Positions 16,961 to 26,233 of a DNA stretch of 64,000 nt are shown here, piece after piece (positions within the stretch are counted from its first letter, which is position 1; each line of letters begins with the position of its first letter). The notes beneath the pieces are model-generated. The model was given only the letters and a program-made list of their open reading frames with translations, was not told the DNA's origin and ran no database searches. A program made the translations under genes and the position numbers. Source of the stretch: SH-MAG3 sp035461245 (GTDB taxonomy: Bacteria; Gemmatimonadota; Gemmatimonadetes; Longimicrobiales; RSA9). The DNA is taken from NCBI GenBank assembly GCA_035461245.1, contig DATHVP010000123.1, positions 1-64,000 of the forward strand, written 5' to 3'.

Positions 16961-19387
16961 TCAGTCGTACCGCAATGCGTGCTGCGGATCGACGCGCGTG
17001 GCCCGCGCGGCCGGTACGAAGCACGCCAGCGCGGCCGTGGCCGTGAGGACGATCCCGATGGTAATGAAGACCATCGGGTCCCTCGGGTTCACCTCGAACA
17101 GGATCAGCTGCAGCAGGTTCGACACGCCCAGCGCGAGGGCGAGGCCGAGAACGAGGCCGATGGCGAGTTGCACGAGGCCCTGCCGCATGACCAGTCGCAG
17201 CACGTCCCGGCCCTGGGCTCCGAGTGCCATGCGCACGCCCATCTCGCGGGTGCGCTGGCTTACGGAGGTGGACATCACGCCGTACAGCCCCACGGACGCG
17301 AGGAACAGTGCGGCGGCGCCGAAGACCATGAACAGTGACCCGAAGATCATGAAGAACCAGTAGTTGTCGTCAATGGCCTTGCGCAGTGTCTGCACGAAAT
17401 AGATGGGCAGGTCCGGATCCACGGCCAGTACTGCCTCGCGCACCGGCTGCGCCAGCGTCATCGGCTCGCCACCGCGGGTGCGGGCGATGACGCTCATGAA
17501 GCGGGCGCCGCTCTGGGCGAGGGGCACGTAGATGCCGTGCTGGATGTTGTCCTGTCCGTCCAGTCCACCCAGGTACATGTCGGGCACGATCCCGACGATG
17601 GTCAGCCATTCGTTCTCCGAGTCACTGGCGCCGATGCGGACCCGGCTGCCGATGGGCTCCCGGTCCTCGAAGTAGCGCCGGGCCAGGGACTCATTGATGA
17701 TGGCGACGGGCAGGGCGCCGTCCCGGTCCTGTTCCTGAAAATCGCGACCCTGCAGCACAGCGGTGCCAAGGGCGTCCAGCGCACCCGGCGACATCTGCAG
17801 CGTACGCGCCTGCGGGTAGTCCCGATCCTCCAGGTAGCTGGTCCCTTCCACCGCGAAGCGCTGCTGCGGGGCGTACAGAGCCGGCAGTGCCTGTATGAGG
17901 CCGACCCGTTCCACCGACGGGACTTCCCTCAGCCTGGGCAGCAACTCGTCGAAGAACGCGCGCTGCATGGCCGGCTCCGGATACTGCGCGTCAGGCAGGC
18001 CGATGCGGGCGGTAAAGACGTCATGGGTCTGGAACGCGAAGTCCACGTTCCTGACCTGCGTAACGCTCTTGATCATGAGACCCGCGCCCACCAGCAGGCC
18101 GGCGGACAGCGCGATCTCGGTGATGACCAGGCCGCGGCTGATGCGGCCGAGCCGGAAGCTGGACCCACCCCGACTCTCATCCTTCAGCACATCGGCCACG
18201 TTGGACCGGGACGCCTGCCATGCAGGGATGGCGCCCGCCAGCAGGCCCGCCAGCACCGTGACCGCCGCGACGAACAGCAAGACGTCGCCGTAGAGGCCGA
18301 TCTGGATCCAGAACGGCGGGTTGGTCGGCGCAATGGCGTTATTGAAGATGCGGATCCCGGCCCACGCGATGCCCAGGCCGAGCGCCGCGCCCGAGACGGC
18401 GAGGATGGTGGATTCCGTGAGGAACTGCCGGACGATGCGGATGCCTGACGCCCCCATGGCCGTGCGGATGCCGACCTCACGACTGCGGGCTGTCGCCCGG
18501 GAGATGAGCAGGTTGGCCACGTTCGCACAGGCGATGAGCAGCACCATGAAGACGGCACCGAGCATGGTGTACAGCATGCTGATGACTTCGTCGCCGAGGA
18601 ACCCGCGCGTGTACGGCATGACCCGGGCACTGATGCCCTCGTTCAGGTCAGGGTACTCCGCTTCCAGCCGTGCGGCAATGGATGACATCTCGGCGGCCGC
18701 CATTTCCTCGCTGACGCCGTCCCGGAGGCGACCGAAGACCCCCACCCACATCCCCTCGCCGCGCTTCACTGTCGCCAGGTCGAGCTGCAGCGGGACCCAG
18801 ACCTGCTCGGAGACGGGGAACGCGAAGCCCGGGGGCATGATGCCGACGATGGTCGTCACCCGACCATTGGCCCGGACGGTGCTGCCTACGACGGAGGGGT
18901 TCCCCCCGAACCGGCTCTGCCACACGTCATGCCCCAGCAGCATGACGTACGGCGCGCCCGGCCGGCCGTCGTCCTCATTGAAGACCCGGCCATGCAGGGG
19001 CTGCGCACCAATTACGGAGAACGCCTGGGGCGATATGAAGGCACCGTCAAAGCGTTCCGGTCGGTCGATGCCGCTGACGTTTACTGTGCCCGTGTAGTAC
19101 CCGGCCAGGTCGGTAAAGGACTGCTGCTGCTCCCGGTAGTCCACGAAGTCATGCTGCGTGAACCACATCTGGTCCGCGCCCTCGGCGAGATTGGTTCGGC
19201 TCACGGTCATGAGCTGGTCCGCGCGGTCGAACGGCAGGCCGCGGAACACGGCGCCGTGGACAATGCTGAACATCATGGCGGTGAGCCCGATGCCCAGGGC
19301 CAGTGCCAGTACCGCAATGGCGGTGGAGCCGCGGTTCTTGGCCAGCATGCGTGCGCCGTAGCGCACGTCCTGCATGAACGTGTCCAT
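16961..19387 (-). CDS. MacB/FtsX-type ABC transporter permease, 'ADOP' long form
   Basis: This 808-residue permease has two FtsX-like transmembrane blocks and two MacB-type periplasmic domains. An N-terminal helix follows the DVRYGARMLAKN motif, and a first three-helix FtsX block lies near 275-400. After a second periplasmic domain, the last FtsX block (SVGLYGVMSTSVSQRTREMGVRMALGA) lies at about 690-800. This duplicated layout is typical of the ADOP family I know from Acidobacteria and related phyla. No ATPase gene is adjacent, so it must borrow one or work with a distant partner. Substrate unknown. Confidence 0.9.
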   Translation of the reverse strand: MDTFMQDVRYGARMLAKNRGSTAIAVLALALGIGLTAMMFSIVHGAVFRGLPFDRADQLMTVSRTNLAEGADQMWFTQHDFVDYREQQQSFTDLAGYYTGTVNVSGIDRPERFDGAFISPQAFSVIGAQPLHGRVFNEDDGRPGAPYVMLLGHDVWQSRFGGNPSVVGSTVRANGRVTTIVGIMPPGFAFPVSEQVWVPLQLDLATVKRGEGMWVGVFGRLRDGVSEEMAAAEMSSIAARLEAEYPDLNEGISARVMPYTRGFLGDEVISMLYTMLGAVFMVLLIACANVANLLISRATARSREVGIRTAMGASGIRIVRQFLTESTILAVSGAALGLGIAWAGIRIFNNAIAPTNPPFWIQIGLYGDVLLFVAAVTVLAGLLAGAIPAWQASRSNVADVLKDESRGGSSFRLGRISRGLVITEIALSAGLLVGAGLMIKSVTQVRNVDFAFQTHDVFTARIGLPDAQYPEPAMQRAFFDELLPRLREVPSVERVGLIQALPALYAPQQRFAVEGTSYLEDRDYPQARTLQMSPGALDALGTAVLQGRDFQEQDRDGALPVAIINESLARRYFEDREPIGSRVRIGASDSENEWLTIVGIVPDMYLGGLDGQDNIQHGIYVPLAQSGARFMSVIARTRGGEPMTLAQPVREAVLAVDPDLPIYFVQTLRKAIDDNYWFFMIFGSLFMVFGAAALFLASVGLYGVMSTSVSQRTREMGVRMALGAQGRDVLRLVMRQGLVQLAIGLVLGLALALGVSNLLQLILFEVNPRDPMVFITIGIVLTATAALACFVPAARATRVDPQHALRYD

Positions 19388-19473
19388 GTGTCGGGCCCGG
19401 TTGAGTGGGACGGCTGATCCTGTAGCCAGTACGGGCGGCAGCCAGCATTGGTTTCGGAAACCCGGGAAACGAG

Positions 19474-19507
19474 AGACCGGCTGGCTCCGGGGGGAGCCAG
19501 CCGGTCT
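19474..19507 (-). terminator. Rho-independent-type terminator after citrate synthase
   Basis: A perfect 15-bp inverted repeat (arms 19474-19488 and 19493-19507) with a GGGG loop lies 51 bp past the gltA stop. On the minus strand it is followed by a T/C-rich stretch but no clean T run. Confidence 0.75.
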
Positions 19508-19557
19508 TCAGGGGCAGTGCCGGCGCTGGTGCAATGCCGGCCACACGCTGGCTATCT

Positions 19558-20856
<1,299 letters not shown>

Positions 20857-20943
20857 TACGGCGGCTCCGTGTTTCGGGTCTTCCGGGCCCGTCCACATGG
20901 TGGCCCGGATCACAGCGATCTTACTGCCTTTTTGCCGCCGCGG

Positions 20944-21213
20944 CTACAGCAGGCGGGCAACGCGCGGGGCGGTCCGGGGTTGATGGCTGTCCGGTCGGGT
21001 CCGGGTCTCCCAGACGGCCATGCCCGCTGACGAGCATCTCGCGCGAGCGCGGACGCGCCCATCGTCCGCCACCACCGGCGTGCTGAATGTAAGGCCCACC
21101 CGATCCGGTGTTCTCGAGCAACTGTCCGGAGTCGGGGCATCGGCACACAGCGTGAGTCCGGGCACGCTCTGCGCCAGCGAGGCCACCGCGGGATCCGAGG
21201 AGCTGGAGAACAT
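20944..21213 (-). CDS. Possible small protein in the gap between the oxidase and gltA
   Basis: The 436-bp space between gltA and the hydroxy-acid oxidase holds a 90-codon frame on the same strand as both neighbours. A GAGG lies five bases before ATG 21213. The middle reads as alternating strand-like residues (VGLTFSTPVVADDGRVRARARC), a pattern common in small secreted beta proteins, but there is no signal peptide. The tail is Pro/Arg-rich like a shadow frame. It may be a decayed fragment or not coding. I see nothing else in this space except the gltA ribosome-binding site. Confidence 0.25.
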   Translation of the reverse strand: MFSSSSDPAVASLAQSVPGLTLCADAPTPDSCSRTPDRVGLTFSTPVVADDGRVRARARCSSAGMAVWETRTRPDSHQPRTAPRVARLL

Positions 21214-21292
21214 GGTCCTCTGCACTCGCCCCCTGGACACGGTAGTCGTATGCCGCCTGCGGTATAACGGCCCACGGCGGGGGCCTGCGACA

Positions 21293-22363
21293 CTACCTCA
21301 CCACGATCTGGTCCGGCTCAAGGGCCGCCAGCGACGGCGCGCCCATGAGGGCGAGGGTGCGCCGGGTCTCGTCCCGAAGGGTCCTGAGCACCTGCTCCAC
21401 ACCCGCCTGGCCCTCCACGGCGAGGCCCCACAGGTACGGCCGGCCGATGAGCACGGCCCGGGCGCCCAGCAGCAGCGCCTTCACCACGTCGGTGCCCCGC
21501 CGGATGCCGCCGTCCACCAGCACGGGCACCCGGCCGGCCACGGCGGCGGCCACGTCCGGCAGCGTGTTCAGGGTGGCGTCGGCGGCATCGAGCTGGCGGC
21601 CGCCGTGGTTGGAGACGATGACGCCGTCCACGCCGTGCTCCACGGCCAGCCGCGCATCGCCGGGGTGCATGATCCCCTTCAGCAGCACGGGCAGCGACGT
21701 GATGGAGCGCAGCCAGTCGAGAGCCTCCCAGGTGAGGGTCGGATCGAACTCGGCGTTGATGAAGGCCATGAGGCCGGAGCCGCCGTCGGCGGTGGTGGGG
21801 AACGTGGCCTGCCTCATGCCGCGGAAGTTGGCCATCTCCGTGCCTGCGGGCAGGCGGAACTGGTTGTGGGCGTCCCGCTCCCGGTTGCCCTGGACGGGAA
21901 CCGACGTGGTGAGCACGAGTGCCCGGCAGCCGGCGGCCTCCGCGCGACGGACGAGTTCCTCCGTGATGCCGCGGTCACGGAAGACGTAGAGCTGGAACCA
22001 GAGCCGCGCGCCCGTGGCGGCGATCTCCTCCACACTGTGCGTGGACAGCGTGGACGCGACCATGACGCTGTGCAGCGCTGCCGCCGCCCGGGCGCTGGCC
22101 AGCTCGCCATCCCTGTGGGCGAGCCGCTGGAACGCGGTGGGCGCGAGGAGCACGGGGTAGGCGAGGTCGTCGCCGAAGAGATGAACGCGGGAGTCGACTT
22201 CACTCACGTTCACGAGGACGCGAGGGCGTAGCGCGTACTTCGCGAATGCCGTTCGGTTCGCCGCCAGCGTTGTCTCGTCGTCGGCGCCGCCGGCGAAGTA
22301 GTCATAGACGGAGCGCGGCAGCAGCTTCGCGGCCTGCTCCTCGTAGGCCTGGACCATGTTCAT
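21293..22363 (-). CDS. FMN-dependent alpha-hydroxy-acid oxidase/dehydrogenase family protein
   Basis: This 356-residue TIM-barrel flavoprotein belongs to the lactate/glycolate oxidase family. Seen residues are the N-terminal Tyr in YDYFAGGADDE, Tyr in WFQLYVF, the flavin-contacting Lys in LLKGI, the catalytic His and Arg in VSNHGGRQLD, and the substrate Arg in NRERD. The Asp of the usual LTVD motif is replaced by Ser154 (LTTSVPV), which is a catalytic-pair residue in the family. ATG 22363 has a strong GGAGGAG and overlaps the MATE stop by one base. The substrate is unknown; because of the substitution, activity could be altered. Confidence 0.9.
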   Translation of the reverse strand: MNMVQAYEEQAAKLLPRSVYDYFAGGADDETTLAANRTAFAKYALRPRVLVNVSEVDSRVHLFGDDLAYPVLLAPTAFQRLAHRDGELASARAAAALHSVMVASTLSTHSVEEIAATGARLWFQLYVFRDRGITEELVRRAEAAGCRALVLTTSVPVQGNRERDAHNQFRLPAGTEMANFRGMRQATFPTTADGGSGLMAFINAEFDPTLTWEALDWLRSITSLPVLLKGIMHPGDARLAVEHGVDGVIVSNHGGRQLDAADATLNTLPDVAAAVAGRVPVLVDGGIRRGTDVVKALLLGARAVLIGRPYLWGLAVEGQAGVEQVLRTLRDETRRTLALMGAPSLAALEPDQIVVR

Positions 22364-23766
22364 CAGCGACTCTCCTCCATGACGGGGATGGGGCCGGCTT
22401 CCGCCAGGCGGCGCAGCGGCCGGCGCCAGAGCACGGCCCGGGCCCGCAGGACGAGCATTAGGGCGACGGCCGCCAGGCCGATGCACAGCCCGATCCAGAT
22501 GCCCACGGCGCCCAGCGGCGTCCGGAACCCCAGGTACCAGCACGACGTCAGGCCGATGGCCCAGTAGCCGATGGCGGCGAGGACCATGGGACCGCGCGTG
22601 TCTCCGGCGCCGCGCAGCACCGATACGCCGGCGACCTGCGCGCCGTCAAAGATCTGGAACGCAGCCGCCACCAGCAGCAGGGTGCCCCCCAGTTCGATGA
22701 TCTCGGCGTGGGGCGTGTACAGCCCGATGAGGAAACGCGGAGCCGAGACAAAGAGCAGCGCGCACGCCAGCATGAAGCCCAGCGCCAGCAGGTAGGTTGC
22801 GACGACGGCGCGTCTGGCCGCCCGCGTGCGCCGGCCGCCGATGTGCTGGCCGACGCGGATGGAGCCGGCGATGGACGCGCCCAGTGCCACCATGAACGTC
22901 GTCGCCGCGATGTTGATGGTGACCTGGTGCGCCGCCAGTTCCACGGCCCCCAGCCAGCCCATCATGATGGCCGCAAACGAGAACAGGCCCACCTCCATGC
23001 CGAACTGGACGCCCACCGGCAGTCCCACGGCGATGATGCGTCTGACTTCCGCTGCCCGCGGCCGCAGCGACACCCGCAGTGACGGCAGCGCCCGGTGCGT
23101 CAGCAGGAAGACCAGCAATGCCAGCAGCATGGACCAGCGCACGATGGTCGTCGCCCAGCCGGCGCCGACGGCGCCGAACGCCGGTACCAGCCCGTCCACG
23201 CCGTAGATGAGGATGAAGTTGGCGACGATGTTGATGCCGAGTCCGATGAACGTCACCACCATGGGCGCCGTCACGTGACCCATTCCCTCCAGGTACTGGC
23301 GCGCGGCAATGAAGACCAGCGCCGGCATGATGCCCCAGAACAGCGCCTGCAGGTAGGCCCCGGTGATGACGGACACCCCCTGCTCCTGCCCCAGCAGCAG
23401 CGACAGGTCCTCACCGAACAGCAGGCCAAGCATCACAGGCGCACTCAGCAGCAGCGCTACCCAGCAGCCCTGCACGAACACGCGCCGGCACTCGGCGATG
23501 TCGCCGGCGCCGAACGCCTGGCTCACCAGCGGCGCCATGCCCATCAGGGCGCCCGTCATGATCAGCACGCCGAAGTGGTGCAGTGCGCTGCCCAGGCCCA
23601 CCGCCGCCAGCGGCTCAGCCCCCAGCGGGCCCACCATGATGGTGTCGGCGGTGTGCATGCCCACCTGCCCGAGCTGGTTCACCACCAGAGGGCCCGCCAG
23701 CACGAGCAGGCCCCTCAACTCATGGGCAAACAGCTGCCTGCTGCGCCTGCCCCTGAACATCCTCAC
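22363..23766 (-). CDS. MATE family multidrug/toxin exporter (NorM-like)
   Basis: This 467-residue protein has about twelve transmembrane helices in two homologous halves. Typical MATE features are PLVVNQLGQVGMHTADTIMVG in helix 1 and QAFGAGD after helix 2. It would export cationic compounds in exchange for Na+ or H+. The start may be Met1 (23766) or Met3 (23760). It is the first gene of a pair with the hydroxy-acid oxidase, whose ribosome-binding site is its last codons. Confidence 0.93.
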   Translation of the reverse strand: MRMFRGRRSRQLFAHELRGLLVLAGPLVVNQLGQVGMHTADTIMVGPLGAEPLAAVGLGSALHHFGVLIMTGALMGMAPLVSQAFGAGDIAECRRVFVQGCWVALLLSAPVMLGLLFGEDLSLLLGQEQGVSVITGAYLQALFWGIMPALVFIAARQYLEGMGHVTAPMVVTFIGLGINIVANFILIYGVDGLVPAFGAVGAGWATTIVRWSMLLALLVFLLTHRALPSLRVSLRPRAAEVRRIIAVGLPVGVQFGMEVGLFSFAAIMMGWLGAVELAAHQVTINIAATTFMVALGASIAGSIRVGQHIGGRRTRAARRAVVATYLLALGFMLACALLFVSAPRFLIGLYTPHAEIIELGGTLLLVAAAFQIFDGAQVAGVSVLRGAGDTRGPMVLAAIGYWAIGLTSCWYLGFRTPLGAVGIWIGLCIGLAAVALMLVLRARAVLWRRPLRRLAEAGPIPVMEESR

Positions 23767-23905
23767 CGCGGCTCCCGCACGAAAAGGCCGCCTGGCTGGC
23801 CGGGCGGCGTACTGCTGAAAAGATTCCGTCGTGTCGGGGTGAATAGATAGCGGGCCCGGACGCAGCGGAACAGGCGTGGATCCAGTGACCTATAGCCAGC
23901 CGATG

Positions 23906-23934
23906 TTGACCTGTACCGGCGGCGTTGGCATCTT
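23906..23934 (+). promoter_or_regulatory. Weak sigma-70-like promoter candidate for the thioesterase gene
   Basis: TTGACC (23906-23911) is followed after 17 bp by CATCTT (23929-23934), 54 bp before the start codon. The -35 box is good (5 of 6); the -10 box is poor. Confidence 0.25.
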
Positions 23935-23987
23935 CAGCAGGTCTGCCACTCCACCGGCAACGTCTCGCACCGGGAAGGCGTCAGATC

Positions 23988-24515
23988 ATGATCGAACTGC
24001 CCATGTCAAACCTGCAGCATCGCGTGCTGACGAGTCGGGAGCGGGTGAAGTTTGCCGCGGCCGATCCCTATGCGCACCTGTCCTCCGGCGCATGCGTGGA
24101 CATGATCATGGGGCACCGGGTGGAGGCGCTGGAGGACATCATCGGTTTCTCCATCCTCCGGCATGCCCGGACCGGCGTGGCCTTTCCCGCCCGCAGCATC
24201 CAGGTGGCATACCTGCGTCCTTCCTTTGTCGGTGAGGCGCTGGAGGTGGGCAGCTGGATCGAGACGCTGGGCACCTCCAGCTTCGAGGTGCGTGCCGTGA
24301 TCGCCGGTGCCGGGGACCGGAAGGCCCGGGCGGCCGCCAGGATCCATTTCGTTGCAGTGGACGCCGCCACGGGGCGCCCCGTGCCGGTCCCGGCTACACT
24401 GCCGAGCAACGCGCCATCGGACCCGACGGTTGCGCTGCCCATGAGCGCCATCTGGCTGGCGGACGTCCAGGGCCTCCCCGACGGATGGGTCGAGCCGGTC
24501 CCGGACATCACCTGA
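23988..24515 (+). CDS. Hotdog-fold acyl-CoA thioesterase
   Basis: This 175-residue protein has the 4HBT hotdog pattern: a strand (RVKFAAADPYAHL), the long hotdog helix (ACVDMIMGHRVEALED) and a sheet containing IQVAYLRPSFVGEALEVGSWIETLGTSS. Family members hydrolyse acyl-CoA thioesters. The usual catalytic Asp/Glu is probably Asp in AAADPY. ATG 23988 follows GGGAAGG by about ten bases. It stands alone, convergent with the next gene. The substrate chain length is not predictable. Confidence 0.85.
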   Translation: MIELPMSNLQHRVLTSRERVKFAAADPYAHLSSGACVDMIMGHRVEALEDIIGFSILRHARTGVAFPARSIQVAYLRPSFVGEALEVGSWIETLGTSSFEVRAVIAGAGDRKARAAARIHFVAVDAATGRPVPVPATLPSNAPSDPTVALPMSAIWLADVQGLPDGWVEPVPDIT

Positions 24516-24545
24516 CGCCGGCTTCGCACGCCCGCCGGCGCCGCG

Positions 24546-24585
24546 CAGGTGCCGCTCAGGTACCGCACAGGTACCGCACAGGTGC
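24546..24585. repeat. 11-bp tandem repeat, about 3.5 copies
   Basis: Units CAGGTGCCGCT, CAGGTACCGCA, CAGGTACCGCA and a partial CAGGTGC follow one another between the stops of two convergent genes. The 11-bp period is near one DNA helical turn. Confidence 0.75.
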
Positions 24586-24598
24586 AAGGCGCCGCTCC

Positions 24599-25159
24599 TT
24601 ACCCGGCCGCCTCTTCCACCGCGGCCATGATGAGATCAATCAACTCGGCCGGCGACAGCCGCTCCAGGTCGCCGGCCGTCAGGCCGGACAGCCGGTGAGC
24701 GCGGACGATGTTGCGCAACTGGGCGGCACTCAGTGCATGAAGCTGATCCCGCAGGATCTCGTCGCCCTCAGCGTAGACGTGGAACGGATCCAGGATGGCG
24801 GTGGGTGCGGGTGCCGTTGCCGGCTCCGGGGCAGGGGCCGGTGCGCGCGGGGCCGGTCCCGCCGCGACGGCCGTGCCCCCCGTCCGCTTCGGGGCCGGTG
24901 GCAGTTCGGTAGACGCGCGCAGCAGCGCCCCATCCAGGTACGGGTCCGTCAGGCCCGTCGCCCAGTAGGCCAGATCTGCCCGGTTCGGCTGGGTGGTTTC
25001 CCGCTGGGTGATGAGGGGCGTCCCGCCGTCCAGCGGCAGGAACTCCAGCCAGCCCTCCCAGGTACCGTCCGACCGCTCCCTGCCGCACGCCTGCACCCCG
25101 TAACGCCGGCCGTCCCGGCCCCTCAACTGCGTTTCATACGGCTGGATGACGTCGGACAT
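24599..25159 (-). CDS. Hypothetical protein with SAP/Rho-N-like C-terminal helices
   Basis: This 186-residue protein has three parts. The N-terminal domain (about 1-75) is mixed alpha/beta with many aromatic residues (GTWEGWLEFLPLDGG), and I do not recognise it. The middle is a Pro/Ala linker (about 88-118). The C-terminus contains two short helical hairpins (ALSAAQLRNIVRAHRLSGLT and LERLSPAELIDLIMAAVEE) that resemble the SAP or Rho N-terminal fold, which can bind nucleic acid. That likeness is my inference. GGAG lies ten bases upstream of ATG 25159. It is divergent from the YCII gene. Confidence 0.75.
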   Translation of the reverse strand: MSDVIQPYETQLRGRDGRRYGVQACGRERSDGTWEGWLEFLPLDGGTPLITQRETTQPNRADLAYWATGLTDPYLDGALLRASTELPPAPKRTGGTAVAAGPAPRAPAPAPEPATAPAPTAILDPFHVYAEGDEILRDQLHALSAAQLRNIVRAHRLSGLTAGDLERLSPAELIDLIMAAVEEAAG

Positions 25160-25328
25160 AATGCACGCTCCATGATCCGGGTCCGTCGTTGCCAGCGTGC
25201 AATTCACCGGCCATGCCTTCGTTCGCCTTGCGCCGTCCAGCTGCGCATACGACGATGCACCCTGCATGGGCGACCGGGCCGGAGGCAGTCTCCGGAAAGT
25301 GCCTGGCGATATCAGGATAGGAGGCCGG

Positions 25329-25730
25329 ATGAAGTTCATGTGCCTGGCGTACGAGGAAGAGGAACGACTGGATGCGCTCACGCTGGCCCAATGGCATGAG
25401 TTGCGGCAGGAAACCCTGGACTATGTGGCGGCGCTGCAGTCCAGCGGCCGCCTGCTGAGTGCACTCCCGCTGCAGAGCGCGCGGACCGCCTCAACGGTCC
25501 GGATCCGCGAGGGTCAACGTGCCGTTGTGGACGGCCCGTTCGCGGAGACGAAGGAGCAGATCGGCGGCTTCTTCCTCATCGAGGCGGCGGACATGCAGGA
25601 GGCCGTTGACATCGCCGCGCAGTGGCCGTCGGCCCGAATCGGTACCATCGAGGTGCGCCCCGTGGAGGAGGCGCTCCGCCTGGACAGCCGATACGGATCC
25701 CAGGCAACCGGCCGTCAGGGCGAGCCGTGA
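25329..25730 (+). CDS. YCII/DGPF-domain protein
   Basis: This 133-residue cytoplasmic protein has the motif VVDGPFAETKEQIGGFFLI that defines the DGPF/YCII-related family (dimeric ferredoxin-like fold). Relatives are often encoded near ECF sigma factors; none is present here. An AGGAGG lies about seven bases before ATG 25329. The biochemical role of the family is not established. The FKBP gene follows after 35 bp and may be co-transcribed. Confidence 0.9.
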   Translation: MKFMCLAYEEEERLDALTLAQWHELRQETLDYVAALQSSGRLLSALPLQSARTASTVRIREGQRAVVDGPFAETKEQIGGFFLIEAADMQEAVDIAAQWPSARIGTIEVRPVEEALRLDSRYGSQATGRQGEP

Positions 25731-25765
25731 TGGGTCGCCACGCACGAGTAACAGGAGGCAGGTTC

Positions 25766-26221
25766 ATGATTCCCCGATTCACGATGTCGTTCGCCCTCGC
25801 CGCCCTCATCGCTGCCGGCTGCGCGTCGACGCCACTGGCGACGCCCGATGACGTCATGTTCGCGCCGTCGCTGAACGTGGATCTGGCGCAGATGGAGCGG
25901 TTGCCGTCGGGCGTCTATGTCAGGGACCTGCGGGAGGGGGCCGGTGGTGTGGTGCAGCGTGGTCAGCGGGTGGCGGTCCACTTCGTTGGCTGGCTGGCGG
26001 ACGGAACCCAGTTCGACGGCGTCGCACCGCCCTCCCCACCGGTGCAGTTCCAGCTCGGCGCCGGCGAGGTGATCCGCGGCTGGGACGACGGTATTGCCGG
26101 CATGCGTGCGGGCGGGCAGCGCATGATCGTGGTGCCGGCCGCGCGTGGGTACGGCCGGCAGCGAACAGGCAACGTGCCGCCGAACTCGGTTCTCGTCTTT
26201 GTGGTGGAGGTCGTTCGCTAG
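25766..26221 (+). CDS. FKBP-type peptidyl-prolyl isomerase, lipoprotein
   Basis: This 151-residue isomerase catalyses proline cis-trans switching in the periplasm. The signal ends LIAAGC, so it is lipid-anchored. The FKBP core runs from about residue 45 to the end, with VHFVGWLADGTQFD, the GEVIRGWDDGIAGMRAGGQR stretch and the final NSVLVFVVEVV strand. Active-site Asp and Phe (QFD) and Trp (IRGWDD) are present. AGGAGG lies eight bases upstream of ATG 25766. The function is clear; clients are unknown. Confidence 0.94.
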   Translation: MIPRFTMSFALAALIAAGCASTPLATPDDVMFAPSLNVDLAQMERLPSGVYVRDLREGAGGVVQRGQRVAVHFVGWLADGTQFDGVAPPSPPVQFQLGAGEVIRGWDDGIAGMRAGGQRMIVVPAARGYGRQRTGNVPPNSVLVFVVEVVR

Positions 26222-26233
26222 CCGCGTCCCGGC

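Noticed and set aside
24546..24585. Tandem repeat considered as a CRISPR remnant
   Set aside because: Units are 11 bp with no spacers and no cas genes are present.
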